NCBI GenBank assembly: GCA_023393155.1
Contig: JAEWML010000115.1
Span: 1 to 21,441 of the forward strand
Origin: Bacillota bacterium
Lineage (GTDB): Bacteria; Bacillota; Clostridia; Oscillospirales; Oscillospiraceae
Reading direction: 5' to 3'
DNA: 21,441 bases
The notes below the pieces were generated by a model that did no database searches, was not told the DNA's origin, and saw nothing but the letters and a program-made list of their open reading frames with translations. Shown here piece by piece: positions 1 through 7,953 of the stretch. The stretch's first letter is position 1; every line of letters begins with the position of its first letter. Position numbers and translations under genes: made by a program.

Positions 1-1
1 G

Positions 2-1648
2 TTCTGCGGGTTCAATTTAAAAGAAGTGTGCGACACCACCGCCGCCTATCTTAAAAACCCGGACTGCACCCTGACGGATACCCTTCTGGCCCCGGATTTT
101 CCCACCGGCGGCGAGCTGATCTGCGAACCGGCGGCGCTGGAAGAGATTTACCGCACCGGCCGGGGCGGCGTGAAGGTCCGGGCGAAATGGCGCTATATTA
201 AGGACCAAAACCTGATTGAGATTTACGAAATTCCCTACTCCACCAGCATCGAGGCAATTCTCGACAAGGTGGCGGAACTGATTAAGACCGGAAAAATCAA
301 GGAAATTGCCGACATGCGGGACGAGACGGACCGCACCGGCCTGAAGCTTACCATCGACCTCAAGCGGGGCACGGACCCGGACCGGCTGATGGCCCGGCTC
401 TTTAAAATGACCTCCTTGCAGGATACGTGCAGCTGCAACTTCAACGTTCTCATCACCGGTATGCCAAAGGTTCTGGGCGTGCGAGAACTGCTGGAGGAGT
501 GGTGCGCCTGGCGGCGGGAGTCCGTTCGCCGGAGAGTGCTCTTTGTTTTGGGGAAGAAAAAGGAAAAGCTGCACCTGCTCAAGGGCCTGCGGCGGATTCT
601 GCTGGACATTGACAAGGCCATCAAAATCATCCGGGAGACGGGGGAGGAGTCCGAGGTCATCCCCAACCTGATGATTGGCTTCGGCATCGACCAGATTCAG
701 GCGGAATATGTGGCGGAAATCCGTCTGCGGAACATCAACAAGGAGTATATTTTAAAGCGGGTGCAGGAAACCGACGCCTTGCAGGACGAGATTACGGATT
801 TGGAGGATCTGCTGGAAAGCCCCCGGCGCATCAAGAAAGTAATTATCGACGAGCTGGAGGAGGTGGCAAAGAAGTACGGCCAACCCCGCCGCACCGCGAT
901 TATTTACGGCCATGAGGTGGAGGACTTCCACGAGGAGGAGCAGGTGGAGGATTACCCGGTGAGCGTGTTTCTCTCCCGGGAGGGGTACTTCAAAAAGATT
1001 ATTCCCGCCTCTTTGCGGATGAACAGCGAGCAGAAATTCAAGGACGGGGACGCGCTGCGCCAGTCCTTTGAAACCACCAACGCATCGGAAATTATGTTCT
1101 TCACCGACAAATGCCAAGTCTACAAGTGCCGCATCAGCGACTTTGACGACGCCAAGGCCAGCGTTTTGGGGGATTATCTTCCCTCGAAGCTGGGGATGGA
1201 CGGGGAGGAAAGCCCGGTCTTTGCCTGCCTGCCCGGGGACTATGCAGGCGCGCTGCTGTTCTTTTTTGAAAACGGCAAGGCGGCCCGGGTGAATCTCTCG
1301 GCTTATCAGACCACCTCCAACCGCCGAAAGCTGACGGGGGCCTATTCCGACAAGTCGCCCCTGTCCTCCATCCTGCGGCTGGACCGGGAGGAGGAGCTGG
1401 CGGTTTATTCCAATGAACCCCGTGTTTTAATTTTTAACACCGCGCTGCTCTCTCCAAAAACCACCCGCTCTACCCAGGGCGTGGCGGTGATGACTATGAA
1501 GCCCAAGTACCACTTGGAACGGGCGGTTTTGTTGGAGGAGAGCGCCGTTGTGAATCACAGCCGCTATCGCGTGCGGGCGGTGCCCGCCGCCGGAGCGCTG
1601 CTTCGGGAGGAGGACTGCGAGGAAAAGCAGATGGGACTGCTGGATTGA
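2..1648 (+). CDS. Type IIA DNA topoisomerase subunit A (ParC/GyrA family), 5' truncated
   Basis: Subunit A of DNA gyrase or topoisomerase IV, which cuts and rejoins DNA to change supercoiling or unlink chromosomes. The frame is already open at the window edge, so the catalytic tyrosine and start codon lie outside. The visible 548 residues begin in the breakage-reunion domain, with the family motif PDFPTGG at about visible residues 31-37. A long charged helical arm follows at about 165-275, and then a C-terminal beta-propeller-like domain from about 300. I see no canonical GyrA box (QRRGGKG type) in that C-terminal domain, which favours the ParC/topoisomerase IV side; this is an inference. The protein ends in an acidic tail. 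A hairpin follows at 1659-1680, and the yitT-lud pair lies downstream on the same strand. Confidence 0.93.
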   Translation, partial: FCGFNLKEVCDTTAAYLKNPDCTLTDTLLAPDFPTGGELICEPAALEEIYRTGRGGVKVRAKWRYIKDQNLIEIYEIPYSTSIEAILDKVAELIKTGKIKEIADMRDETDRTGLKLTIDLKRGTDPDRLMARLFKMTSLQDTCSCNFNVLITGMPKVLGVRELLEEWCAWRRESVRRRVLFVLGKKKEKLHLLKGLRRILLDIDKAIKIIRETGEESEVIPNLMIGFGIDQIQAEYVAEIRLRNINKEYILKRVQETDALQDEITDLEDLLESPRRIKKVIIDELEEVAKKYGQPRRTAIIYGHEVEDFHEEEQVEDYPVSVFLSREGYFKKIIPASLRMNSEQKFKDGDALRQSFETTNASEIMFFTDKCQVYKCRISDFDDAKASVLGDYLPSKLGMDGEESPVFACLPGDYAGALLFFFENGKAARVNLSAYQTTSNRRKLTGAYSDKSPLSSILRLDREEELAVYSNEPRVLIFNTALLSPKTTRSTQGVAVMTMKPKYHLERAVLLEESAVVNHSRYRVRAVPAAGALLREEDCEEKQMGLLD

Positions 1649-1658
1649 TGCTCAATGC

Positions 1659-1680
1659 GCCGGGCTTTTTAAGGCCCGGC
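1659..1680 (+). other. Hairpin after the topoisomerase gene, not a clear terminator
   Basis: GCCGGGC (1659-1665) pairs perfectly with GCCCGGC (1674-1680) around an 8-nt loop rich in T. There is no T-run after the 3' arm; instead an AGGAGG ribosome-binding motif follows at once. It may attenuate or protect the transcript, but read-through into yitT is plausible. Confidence 0.4.
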
Positions 1681-1691
1681 AGGAGGCGCGG

Positions 1692-1718
1692 ATGAAGGGA
1701 GACGGTTTATATTGTTAA
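1692..1718 (+). other. Possible 8-codon leader ORF before yitT
   Basis: The best ribosome-binding site in the region, AGGAGG at 1681-1686, sits 5 nt before an ATG at 1692. That ATG opens a reading frame of only eight codons (MKGDGLYC), ending with TAA at 1716-1718, seven bases before the TTG used here as the yitT start. This could be a leader peptide whose translation is coupled to yitT. It could also be the remains of the real yitT start after a small indel. Confidence 0.3.
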
Positions 1719-1725
1719 AAAAACG

Positions 1726-2568
1726 TTGAAAAGCTACGGAATTATGGCGCTGGGCTGCGTGATCTTTGCCTTGTCTTTTGATTGGTTTTTTGAGCCCAAT
1801 CAAATCGGCATGGGCGGCCTGACGGGCCTTGCCCAGGTCATCAACGTCCTGCTGCCCTGGGCCTCTGTGGGCATTGTGACGGCGATATTAAACATTCCGC
1901 TGTTCTTCCTTGGCTGGAAGCTCATCGGGCGGCATCTTCTGATTTCCTCCCTGTTTTCGATGGTGGTCAGCTCTCTTGCCATCGACGGGATTGCCCTGCT
2001 GTACAAATTCCAGCCCATGGACACCATGCTGGCCTGCCTTGTGGGCGGGGCCATGATGGGCGTGGGTATGGGGCTGGTTTTCACTCAGGGGGCCACCACC
2101 GGCGGCACGGACGTGATCGCCCGGCTTTTGGGATTGAAGTTCCCCTGGCTCCCCATGGGCCGGCTGATGCTGATTCCCGACTTTGTGGTGCTGGCGCTGG
2201 TGGCGGCGGTATTTGGCAGCATCAATGCCGCGCTGTATGGTTTGGTGGCTCTGTTTGTCTCCACTGTGGTCATTGATAAAATCCTCTATGGGCTGGACGA
2301 ATCAAAGGTGGCCTATATCATCTCCGACAGCTGGCGCAAAACAGCCGACGCCATTCTGGAGCGGGATCGGGGCGTGACGCTGCTCACTGCCTCCGGCGCT
2401 TATACCGGGGATGAAAAGCAGGTGCTTTTGGTTGCTTTTAAGCAGCGGGAAATTGTGGAGATGAAGCGCATTGTCCACGAGGCGGACCCCCGCGCATTTA
2501 TGATTGTCTGCAACGCCTACGATGTGCTGGGCGAGGGATTTGGGGAATACAAGAAGGAGGATCTATAA
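1726..2568 (+). CDS. YitT family membrane protein (DUF161 + DUF2179)
   Basis: Integral membrane protein of the YitT family; the transported substrate, if any, is not known. About the first 190 residues are hydrophobic, with five or six probable membrane segments. The C-terminal cytoplasmic part (about 195-275) shows the DUF2179 pattern: RGVTLL, GAYTG, then DPRAF and GEGF. Its 280 residues are normal for the family. The start is uncertain. TTG at 1726 has no ribosome-binding site at normal distance. An AAGGGAG at 1695-1701 fits ATT 1711 or TTG 1712 better, but TTG 1712 is out of frame with this ORF by one base in a run of seven A. The stop is one base before the ATG of the LUD gene, so the two genes are almost surely co-translated. 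Confidence 0.9.
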   Translation: MKSYGIMALGCVIFALSFDWFFEPNQIGMGGLTGLAQVINVLLPWASVGIVTAILNIPLFFLGWKLIGRHLLISSLFSMVVSSLAIDGIALLYKFQPMDTMLACLVGGAMMGVGMGLVFTQGATTGGTDVIARLLGLKFPWLPMGRLMLIPDFVVLALVAAVFGSINAALYGLVALFVSTVVIDKILYGLDESKVAYIISDSWRKTADAILERDRGVTLLTASGAYTGDEKQVLLVAFKQREIVEMKRIVHEADPRAFMIVCNAYDVLGEGFGEYKKEDL

Positions 2569-2569
2569 T

Positions 2570-3163
2570 ATGGCGGATCTGAAGAAAGCGGCGAAAAATC
2601 TGGAGGAGCGGGGTTTTTCCGTTCGTCTGTTTGAAACGGGGGCCGAGGCGGCGGACTATCTCGACGGGGCCATCGACGGTAAAACGGTGGGCTTCGGCGG
2701 CTCCATCACCCTGCGGGAGATGGGTGTGTACGAGCGGCTTGCGTCTCACAACAGCGTGCACTGGCACTGGAAGGACACCCCCGTTTCCACCGGCGAGGCG
2801 GCAACGGCACAGGTATACCTCTCCTCCGTCAACGGTCTGGACGAGGACGGAACCCTCATCAACATCGACGGCAACGGAAACCGGGTGGCCTCCATGCTCT
2901 ACGGCCACGAAAAGCTCTATCTGGTGGCAGGCCGCAACAAGCTGGCGGCTACTTACGACGAGGCCCTGTGGCGCGCCCGGAACATCGCCGCGCCGAAAAA
3001 CGCCCAGCGTCTGGAGAAGAAAACCCCTTGCGCCGTCAAGGGCGACAAATGCTACGACTGCAAAACCCCCGAGCGCATCTGCCGGGGCCTTGCGGTGCTG
3101 TGGCGGCCTATGAGCGGCATGGAGACGGAGGTCATTCTCATTGACGAAGACCTGGGCTATTAA
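2570..3163 (+). CDS. LUD domain protein (LutC/YkgG-like, DUF162)
   Basis: A 197-residue protein of the LUD (lactate utilisation) family. The family fold is seen in GFGGSITLREMG at about residues 41-52 and in the glycine-rich INIDGNGNRVASMLYGHEK stretch around 97-115. Near the C-terminus four cysteines (154, 161, 164, 171), spaced C-x6-C-x2-C-x6-C, resemble the cysteine tail of stand-alone LUD proteins; a metal or cluster site is an inference. LutB and LutA partners are absent nearby, so a role in lactate oxidation cannot be claimed. The ATG at 2570 was chosen because AAGGAGG lies about 8 bases upstream, overlapping the end of yitT. A longer in-frame start at 2504 lies inside yitT and was rejected. 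Confidence 0.9.
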   Translation: MADLKKAAKNLEERGFSVRLFETGAEAADYLDGAIDGKTVGFGGSITLREMGVYERLASHNSVHWHWKDTPVSTGEAATAQVYLSSVNGLDEDGTLINIDGNGNRVASMLYGHEKLYLVAGRNKLAATYDEALWRARNIAAPKNAQRLEKKTPCAVKGDKCYDCKTPERICRGLAVLWRPMSGMETEVILIDEDLGY

Positions 3164-3247
3164 GCAGGCCCGGAAAACGTCGTTGCAAGCTTACAAAAAA
3201 TACCGGTATCCCGCATAAAAACCAAACCGGAAGGGAGGCGCGGACGG

Positions 3248-3931
3248 ATGAAACAAAAACTGTGCTTGTTGCTGGCGCTGTGCGTTTTGCTCACCGGCTG
3301 CGCCTCCCTTCTGGACCGGGAATACAGCACGGCGGAGCCCCACTCCAACAAATTTTGGGAGAGCGAGGCCACCGGCACCCTGCGGGCGGAAAACTATCAG
3401 GATATCGTCAACGACCTGATGCTTCTCATCGGAAGGCACACGGATCAGGCGGTTATCCGGTTTTACAGCTATAATGACAGCGTGAGCGTTGCCGACGCGC
3501 TGGAAAAGGCCGCCGCCGAGGTCCAGCAGGAGACAGCCCTTGGCAGCTACGCCCTCGAATACATTACCTCCTCCTCTACCGTTCAGAGGGGGTATTACGA
3601 GCTGTCCGTTCAGCTTGGCTACCGCCGCACGGCGGAGCAGATCGCCTCCATCGTCAACGCCACCAGCGCGGCCGCGCTGCAAAGCCTTTTGGAGGCGGCG
3701 CTGGACGATGGCAAAACGGAGCTGGCGGTTCGCGTGGGCTATTGGAGGACAGAGGACCGGGCCGGGGTCAATCAGACGGTGGAAGCGCTTCGTGTGGAGC
3801 GGGAACTGACCCACACGCCGGAGTGGAGCATCTCCTATTACCCGGCGGAGGGGTCCGTGGAGCTGATTGAATTTAATCTCGCTCCGGAGGAGAGTCCTGC
3901 GGAATCGGAGGGAATTTCGCAAATTCCGTAA
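3248..3931 (+). CDS. Lipoprotein of unknown function
   Basis: A 227-residue secreted lipoprotein. It has a short positive start, a hydrophobic stretch, and a lipobox LTGC at residues 15-18, so Cys18 should be lipidated and the protein anchored to the outer face of the membrane. The mature part mixes alpha and beta segments with several Tyr-rich strands and an acidic C-terminus. I recognise no domain. AGGGAGG lies about 8-10 bases before the ATG. A 10-bp palindrome, ATACCGGTAT (3200-3209), lies in the 84-nt gap after the LUD gene, but I found no convincing promoter there. The tRNA-Gly promoter begins eight bases after the stop. Confidence 0.8.
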   Translation: MKQKLCLLLALCVLLTGCASLLDREYSTAEPHSNKFWESEATGTLRAENYQDIVNDLMLLIGRHTDQAVIRFYSYNDSVSVADALEKAAAEVQQETALGSYALEYITSSSTVQRGYYELSVQLGYRRTAEQIASIVNATSAAALQSLLEAALDDGKTELAVRVGYWRTEDRAGVNQTVEALRVERELTHTPEWSISYYPAEGSVELIEFNLAPEESPAESEGISQIP

Positions 3932-3938
3932 AAAAGAG

Positions 3939-3967
3939 TTGACAGGCAGAGTGTTCTTTGCTAGAAT
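3939..3967 (+). promoter_or_regulatory. Sigma-A promoter of tRNA-Gly
   Basis: A perfect -35 TTGACA (3939-3944) and -10 TAGAAT (3962-3967) are separated by exactly 17 bases. The mature tRNA begins 12 bases after the -10, so the 5' leader is very short. Confidence 0.85.
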
Positions 3968-3979
3968 AATCCTTGTTTC

Positions 3980-4055
3980 GCGGGCATAGCTCATCTGGTA
4001 GAGCGCCACCTTGCCAAGGTGGAGGTAGCGAGTTCGAGCCTCGTTGCCCGCTCCA
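3980..4055 (+). tRNA. tRNA-Gly (anticodon GCC)
   Basis: All parts of the cloverleaf can be read. The 7-bp acceptor is GCGGGCA/TGCCCGC (3980-3986 and 4045-4051). The anticodon stem CCACC/GGTGG encloses the loop TTGCCAA (4011-4017), with anticodon GCC at 4013-4015. The T-arm GCGAG-TTCGAGC-CTCGT covers 4028-4044. The discriminator base is T and CCA is encoded (4053-4055). It should read GGC and GGU glycine codons. It stands alone with its own promoter and terminator. Confidence 0.97.
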
Positions 4056-4056
4056 G

Positions 4057-4102
4057 CAAAGGCACTCTCCGCCCAATCGGGTGGGGAGTGCCTTTGTATT
4101 TT
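4057..4102 (+). terminator. Intrinsic terminator of tRNA-Gly
   Basis: A very strong hairpin starts two bases after the tRNA. The 17-nt arms at 4058-4074 and 4079-4095 pair throughout with two G-U pairs around the tetraloop AATC. It is followed by GTATTTT. Confidence 0.88.
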
Positions 4103-4374
4103 CGGCAAAAATCCGGGGAGACTTTTACTTGGACGACAGAAGGAGAACCGCTTCTCTTTTTCGAAGCCGTCGGCGGCAGGTTTACAAAAATCCCTGCTGT
4201 GTCATTTTTGAATCATTTCCTGCAAAATAGTTGTTGAAAAGCAATAAAGCATTAAATACTTTTAGAATTATATATAATATATATAATTTTTCTTTCATTT
4301 TTCCGCAACAATTGTGCATTTTAACATCGTCGCCCTCTGGACTTTTTTGTTGGTTTGTGTTAGTCTCGTTGACA
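4103..4374 (+). other. Non-coding, AT-rich region before the antiporter leader
   Basis: No credible gene. The stretch 4231-4300 is extremely AT-rich, with TATAAT at 4273-4278 inside a run of TA repeats. The antiporter promoter is probably here, giving a leader of about 200 nt, but no good -35 can be fixed. A perfect TTGACA at 4369-4374 lacks a matching -10 at 16-18 bases and abuts the structured element that follows. Confidence 0.5.
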
Positions 4375-4437
4375 CGGTTCTTTTTAGAGAACATGACAAA
4401 GGCCGGACAACGCCGGGCCGATCATGTGTGCGAACCG
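4375..4437 (+). promoter_or_regulatory. Candidate structured RNA / riboswitch-like leader of the antiporter gene
   Basis: Three nested pairings can be drawn. An outer stem joins CGGTTC (4375-4380) to GAACCG (4432-4437). A middle stem joins ACATGA (4391-4396) to TCATGT (4422-4427). An inner stem joins GGCCGG (4401-4406) to CCGGGCC (4413-4419) with one bulged G and an ACAACG loop. An alternative hairpin GGTTCTT/GAGAAC (4377-4392) would compete with the outer stem. The element ends 50 nt before the start codon of a Na+/H+ antiporter, a position typical of ion riboswitches. Assignment to a known class (Na+ DUF1646, Li+ nhaA-I or II) could not be checked. Confidence 0.45.
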
Positions 4438-4487
4438 CCTAAAACGGCTTTCATTTAGAATTCATGGGGAAGAGGGATTGTAATACA

Positions 4488-5840
4488 ATGGAATCTTATC
4501 GGTATGTGCTGGACGTAGCACTGATCATTCTGGTGACGAAACTTTTCGGCATGCTGTCCAAGCGGGTGGATATGCCTGAGGTGGTGGGGTCTTTAATCGC
4601 AGGTTTGCTTTTGGGCCCCAGCCTTTTGAATTTAGTGCAGCCCAGCGACTTTCTTTCCATGCTTTCGGAGCTGGGCGTCATTCTCCTGATGTTCAGCGCG
4701 GGACTGCAAACGGACATTGACGAGCTGAAAAAATCCGGAAAGGCGGCGTTTTTCATCGCCCTGATCGGCGTACTGGTGCCGCTTGGCGGCGGCTACGCGC
4801 TGGCGGCGACTTTTAACCCCGCAGGCAACCCTCTGGAGCATATGTTTGTGGGCACAGTGTTCACCGCCACCTCCGTGTCCATCACCGTGGAGACGCTGAA
4901 GGAAATGGGCAAGCTTTCCACCCGCTCCGGCAATGCAATTTTAGGCGCGGCGCTGATTGACGACATTTTGGGCCTGATTTTGCTGACGCTGATTACCGGC
5001 GCCTCCACCGGCAGTGTGAGCCTGTGGATCGTGCTGATCAAAATTGCGGCGTTTTTCGCGGTATCGCTGGTTTTGGGCCTTTTTCTCCACAAGGGCATTC
5101 AAAAGTGGATGGTCTCCGCCCGCTGGAACCGCAAGCGGTTTGCCGTGATTTCCGTGGCCTTCTGCTTTTTGTATGCCTATGTCGCCGAAGAGGTCTTCGG
5201 CGTGGCGGACATCATCGGCGCGTTCTGCGCGGGACTGATTATTGCCAAAACCGTTCGGGCCATCTATGTGCAGTCCCAGTGCGAAACCCTGTCCTATATG
5301 TTCCTCTCTCCCATCTTCTTTGCAAGCGTGGGACTGAAGGTTGCGCTCTCCTCCATGGACGCAAGTGTGGTTCTGTTGTCGGTGATAGCCATTCTGATTG
5401 CCATTGCTACCAAGGTGGTTGGCTGCGGTCTGGGTGCAAAGCTGTTCCACTATACCAACGCGGAGAGCCTGCGCATCGGCGTTGGCATGGTATCCCGCGG
5501 CGAGGTGGCGCTGATCGTGGCCAACAAGGGGATTGCCAGCGGCATGATGCCCGACGTGTTTCTGGCGCCCATCGTGCTGATGGTGATGGTGTCCGCCATT
5601 CTGACGCCCATTCTGCTCCGGGCCATCTATCCCAAAAATGCGAAGAAGGATTACAGCGATCTGGTGCACAGCGATTTGGTGGAGAATTTCCAGGAGGTCC
5701 GGCAATTTGATCAGGCCACCGAATCCATGCTGAAAATACACAGCAAGCTTCGGGACGGCAGCTCTGCCTCTGCCAGACAGGCCTCGCCCGCTGCCCCCTC
5801 CGAGGGAAGCTCCGACGGAAACGGCACAGTTACGCCCTAA
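4488..5840 (+). CDS. CPA2-family Na+/H+ antiporter (NapA/GerN-like)
   Basis: Membrane cation/proton antiporter of the CPA2 family with about 12 membrane segments over residues 5-382. The ion site is recognisable: TATSVSIT (126-133), the aspartate pair Asp158-Asp159 in ALIDDILG, and Lys309 in ATKVVG. This matches the Asp-Asp-plus-Lys pattern of the electrogenic Na+/H+ exchangers NapA and GerN and argues against a K+-specific Kef channel. No RCK/TrkA-N regulatory domain is attached; the C-terminus is a Ser/Ala/Pro-rich tail of about 60 residues. ATG 4488 was chosen over ATG 4464 because GGGGAAGAGGG (4466-4476) is then a proper ribosome-binding site. Expression may be controlled by the structured leader at 4375-4437. 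Confidence 0.9.
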   Translation: MESYRYVLDVALIILVTKLFGMLSKRVDMPEVVGSLIAGLLLGPSLLNLVQPSDFLSMLSELGVILLMFSAGLQTDIDELKKSGKAAFFIALIGVLVPLGGGYALAATFNPAGNPLEHMFVGTVFTATSVSITVETLKEMGKLSTRSGNAILGAALIDDILGLILLTLITGASTGSVSLWIVLIKIAAFFAVSLVLGLFLHKGIQKWMVSARWNRKRFAVISVAFCFLYAYVAEEVFGVADIIGAFCAGLIIAKTVRAIYVQSQCETLSYMFLSPIFFASVGLKVALSSMDASVVLLSVIAILIAIATKVVGCGLGAKLFHYTNAESLRIGVGMVSRGEVALIVANKGIASGMMPDVFLAPIVLMVMVSAILTPILLRAIYPKNAKKDYSDLVHSDLVENFQEVRQFDQATESMLKIHSKLRDGSSASARQASPAAPSEGSSDGNGTVTP

Positions 5841-5867
5841 GTCTGTTTTTTCCTGATTGTATGGTCA

Positions 5868-5910
5868 AAAAAGCGCCGGCCCCGGAATATCCGGGACCGG
5901 CGCCTTTACG
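5868..5910. terminator. Bidirectional terminator between antiporter and metal ATPase
   Basis: Arms GCGCCGGCCCCGG (5873-5885) and CCGGGACCGGCGC (5891-5903) pair with one mismatch. On the minus strand the hairpin is followed by CTTTTTTGAC, a good T-run for ending the metal-efflux operon. On the plus strand a weaker CCTTTACGTTT follows, which could end the antiporter transcript. Confidence 0.8.
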
Positions 5911-5962
5911 TTTAAGAAAGCCGGAAGCTTTGCCATTTTGCTTACGGGCCGCAGCGACGGGC

Positions 5963-7858
5963 TTAAGCCGCCGTGCCGTGCGAAGGCTCTACCCGCATGG
6001 CCCGCATGGCGTTGAGAACCGCAAGAACGGAAACGCCCACATCGGCAAACACCGCAGCCCACATACCTGCCATACCCAAAGCCCCCAGCACCAGCACCAG
6101 CGCCTTTACCCCCAGCGCAAAGGCAATGTTCTGGCGGACAATGCGCAGGGTTTTGCGGGAAATGCGCATGGCGGTTGCCAGCTTCCCGGGGCGGTCGTCC
6201 ATCAGGACGATGTCCGCCGCCTCAATGGCCGCGTCGGACCCCATGGCCCCCATGGCCACGCCGATGTCCGCCCGGGTGAGAACCGGCGCGTCGTTGATTC
6301 CGTCTCCAACAAAGGCCAGCTTTCCGTTTCCGGCTGCGAGCAGCCGCTCCGTCAGCTCCACCTTGTCGGCGGGCAGCAGCTCCGCGTGGAATTCGTCCAC
6401 CCCCAGCTCCGCCGCCACCACAGCGGCCACCGCCTGCGCGTCTCCCGTGAGCATCACAGTCTTTTCAACGCCGCTGGCCTTCAGGTCGGCGATCGCCGCC
6501 TTCGCATCGGGCTTTATCTGATCGGAAATCACGATATGCCCGGCGTAAAAGCCGTCGGCAGTCACATGGACGATGGTCCCGGGCAGCTCGCAGGGGAGCC
6601 AGCCTGCGCTTTCCCGCTCCATCATCCGGGCGTTGCCCACGCAGATTCTGTGTCCGTCGATTCTGGCGCAGACCCCGTGTCCGGAGATTTCCTCCACGTC
6701 TTTCGCACGGGAGGGGTCCATCTGTGCGGCGCAGGCTGCCCGGAGGGAACCGGCGATGGGATGGTCGGAGAACTGCTCCGCCAGCGCGGCCCACTCCAGC
6801 ACCTGCTCTTTGGCATACCCCTCCTCGGGATGGACGGCGGAGACGGAAAACACGCCCTTTGTCAGGGTGCCCGTCTTGTCGAACACCACGGTTTTTGTCT
6901 CGGCCAGAGCCTCCAGATAGTTTCCGCCCTTCACCAGAATGCCGCTGCGGGACGCGCCGCCGATGCCGCCGAAAAAGCTCAGCGGCACGGAGATGACCAG
7001 CGCACAGGGGCACGAGATTACCAGAAACACCAGCGCCCGGTGAAGCCAGTCGCTCCACCCAGTCCCCGCGAGAAACACGGGGGGCGCGGGCAGCACCGCC
7101 AGCGCCAGCGTGGGCAGCAGAAACATCAGCGCCGCCGCAAGCACCACACCGGGGGTATAGTACCGGGCAAAGCGAGTGATAAAGCTTTCGCTGCGGGACT
7201 TCCGCTCTCCGGCGTTTTCCACCATCTCAAGAATTTTTGAGACCGTGGATTCCTCCGCGGGCTTTGTCACCTTTACCCGGAGCACGCCCCGCAGATTTAC
7301 GCAGCCGCTGAGAATGGCGTCTCCCGGTCCCACGTCTCGGGGGACGGCCTCGCCGGTGAGGGCGGCGGTATCCAGAACGGAGCTTCCCTCGCTTACCACG
7401 CCGTCCAGCGGCACCCGCTCGCCGGGCTTAATCACCACCGTTTCGCCCACGGCCACATCCTGCGGGTCCTCCTGAGTAATCACGCCCTCCCGCTCCACAT
7501 TGGCGGTGTCGGGCCGGATGTCCATGAGAGAGGCGATGGATTTTCGGGACTTGCCCACCGCATAGTCCTGAAACAGCTCACCCACCTGATAAAACAGCAT
7601 CACGAACACCGCTTCGGCGTATTCCCCGGTGCCAAACGCGCCCACAGTGGCAACAGACATCAGGAAATTTTCGTCGAATACCTGCCCGTTTGCAATGTTG
7701 CGCACGGCGCGCCATAAAACGTCCCACCCGATGATGCCATAGGGCACCAGATAGCAAAGTGCCAGCGCCAGCCCCGTCAAGGGCAGAAAATGGACCGCGA
7801 TCAGCAGCACCGCCGCGGTCAGAATGCGAAACAGCATTTTCTTCTGTTTTTTACTCAT
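5963..7858 (-). CDS. Heavy-metal P1B-type ATPase (Zn/Cd/Pb exporter, ZntA/CadA-like)
   Basis: ATP-driven export of Zn2+, Cd2+ or Pb2+ across the cell membrane. All P-type hallmarks are present: actuator TGEA (168-171), metal-binding CPC in a membrane helix (283-285), phosphorylated Asp327 in DKTGTLT, the SDHP motif (364-367) of P1B pumps, and GDGINDAP (518-525). The last membrane helices carry Lys585 and D-x-G at 606-608, the P1B-2 signature for Zn/Cd/Pb rather than Cu. Its 631 residues are short because the usual N-terminal HMA domain is missing; that domain is encoded as a separate protein just upstream in the operon (7954-8172). GGAGGAGAAG precedes the ATG by about 8 bases. Confidence 0.95.
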   Translation of the reverse strand: MSKKQKKMLFRILTAAVLLIAVHFLPLTGLALALCYLVPYGIIGWDVLWRAVRNIANGQVFDENFLMSVATVGAFGTGEYAEAVFVMLFYQVGELFQDYAVGKSRKSIASLMDIRPDTANVEREGVITQEDPQDVAVGETVVIKPGERVPLDGVVSEGSSVLDTAALTGEAVPRDVGPGDAILSGCVNLRGVLRVKVTKPAEESTVSKILEMVENAGERKSRSESFITRFARYYTPGVVLAAALMFLLPTLALAVLPAPPVFLAGTGWSDWLHRALVFLVISCPCALVISVPLSFFGGIGGASRSGILVKGGNYLEALAETKTVVFDKTGTLTKGVFSVSAVHPEEGYAKEQVLEWAALAEQFSDHPIAGSLRAACAAQMDPSRAKDVEEISGHGVCARIDGHRICVGNARMMERESAGWLPCELPGTIVHVTADGFYAGHIVISDQIKPDAKAAIADLKASGVEKTVMLTGDAQAVAAVVAAELGVDEFHAELLPADKVELTERLLAAGNGKLAFVGDGINDAPVLTRADIGVAMGAMGSDAAIEAADIVLMDDRPGKLATAMRISRKTLRIVRQNIAFALGVKALVLVLGALGMAGMWAAVFADVGVSVLAVLNAMRAMRVEPSHGTAA

Positions 7859-7914
7859 ACAAATATCTTCTCCTCCGGCCCGCCGTGTTTTTTAAGCGGC
7901 GGCAATCGTTTGGC

Positions 7915-7941
7915 GGCGGGCGTCCCTTGGGCACGTCCGCC
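7915..7941 (-). other. Intercistronic hairpin between HMA and ATPase genes
   Basis: The 9-nt arms at 7915-7923 and 7933-7941 pair with one G-U pair around a loop containing CCCTTGGG. There is no T-run on either side, so it is unlikely to be a terminator. A related hairpin with the same TCCC(C)TTGGG core lies in the other gap of this operon. Confidence 0.45.
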
Positions 7942-7953
7942 GTTTTCCCGGAC

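Noticed and set aside
1659..1680. Intrinsic terminator after the topoisomerase gene
   Set aside because: The stem is good, but T's are in the loop and none follow the 3' arm, so it was listed only as a hairpin.
4369..4397. TTGACA as antiporter promoter
   Set aside because: The box is perfect, but the sequence 16-18 bases on (around ACATGAC) is not a -10, and starting there would cut off the structured leader.
5861..7240. 459-codon open frame on the plus strand
   Set aside because: It lies opposite the metal ATPase gene, is rich in His/Gly/Arg as expected from the complement of a GC-rich gene, has no ribosome-binding site, and starts inside a terminator.
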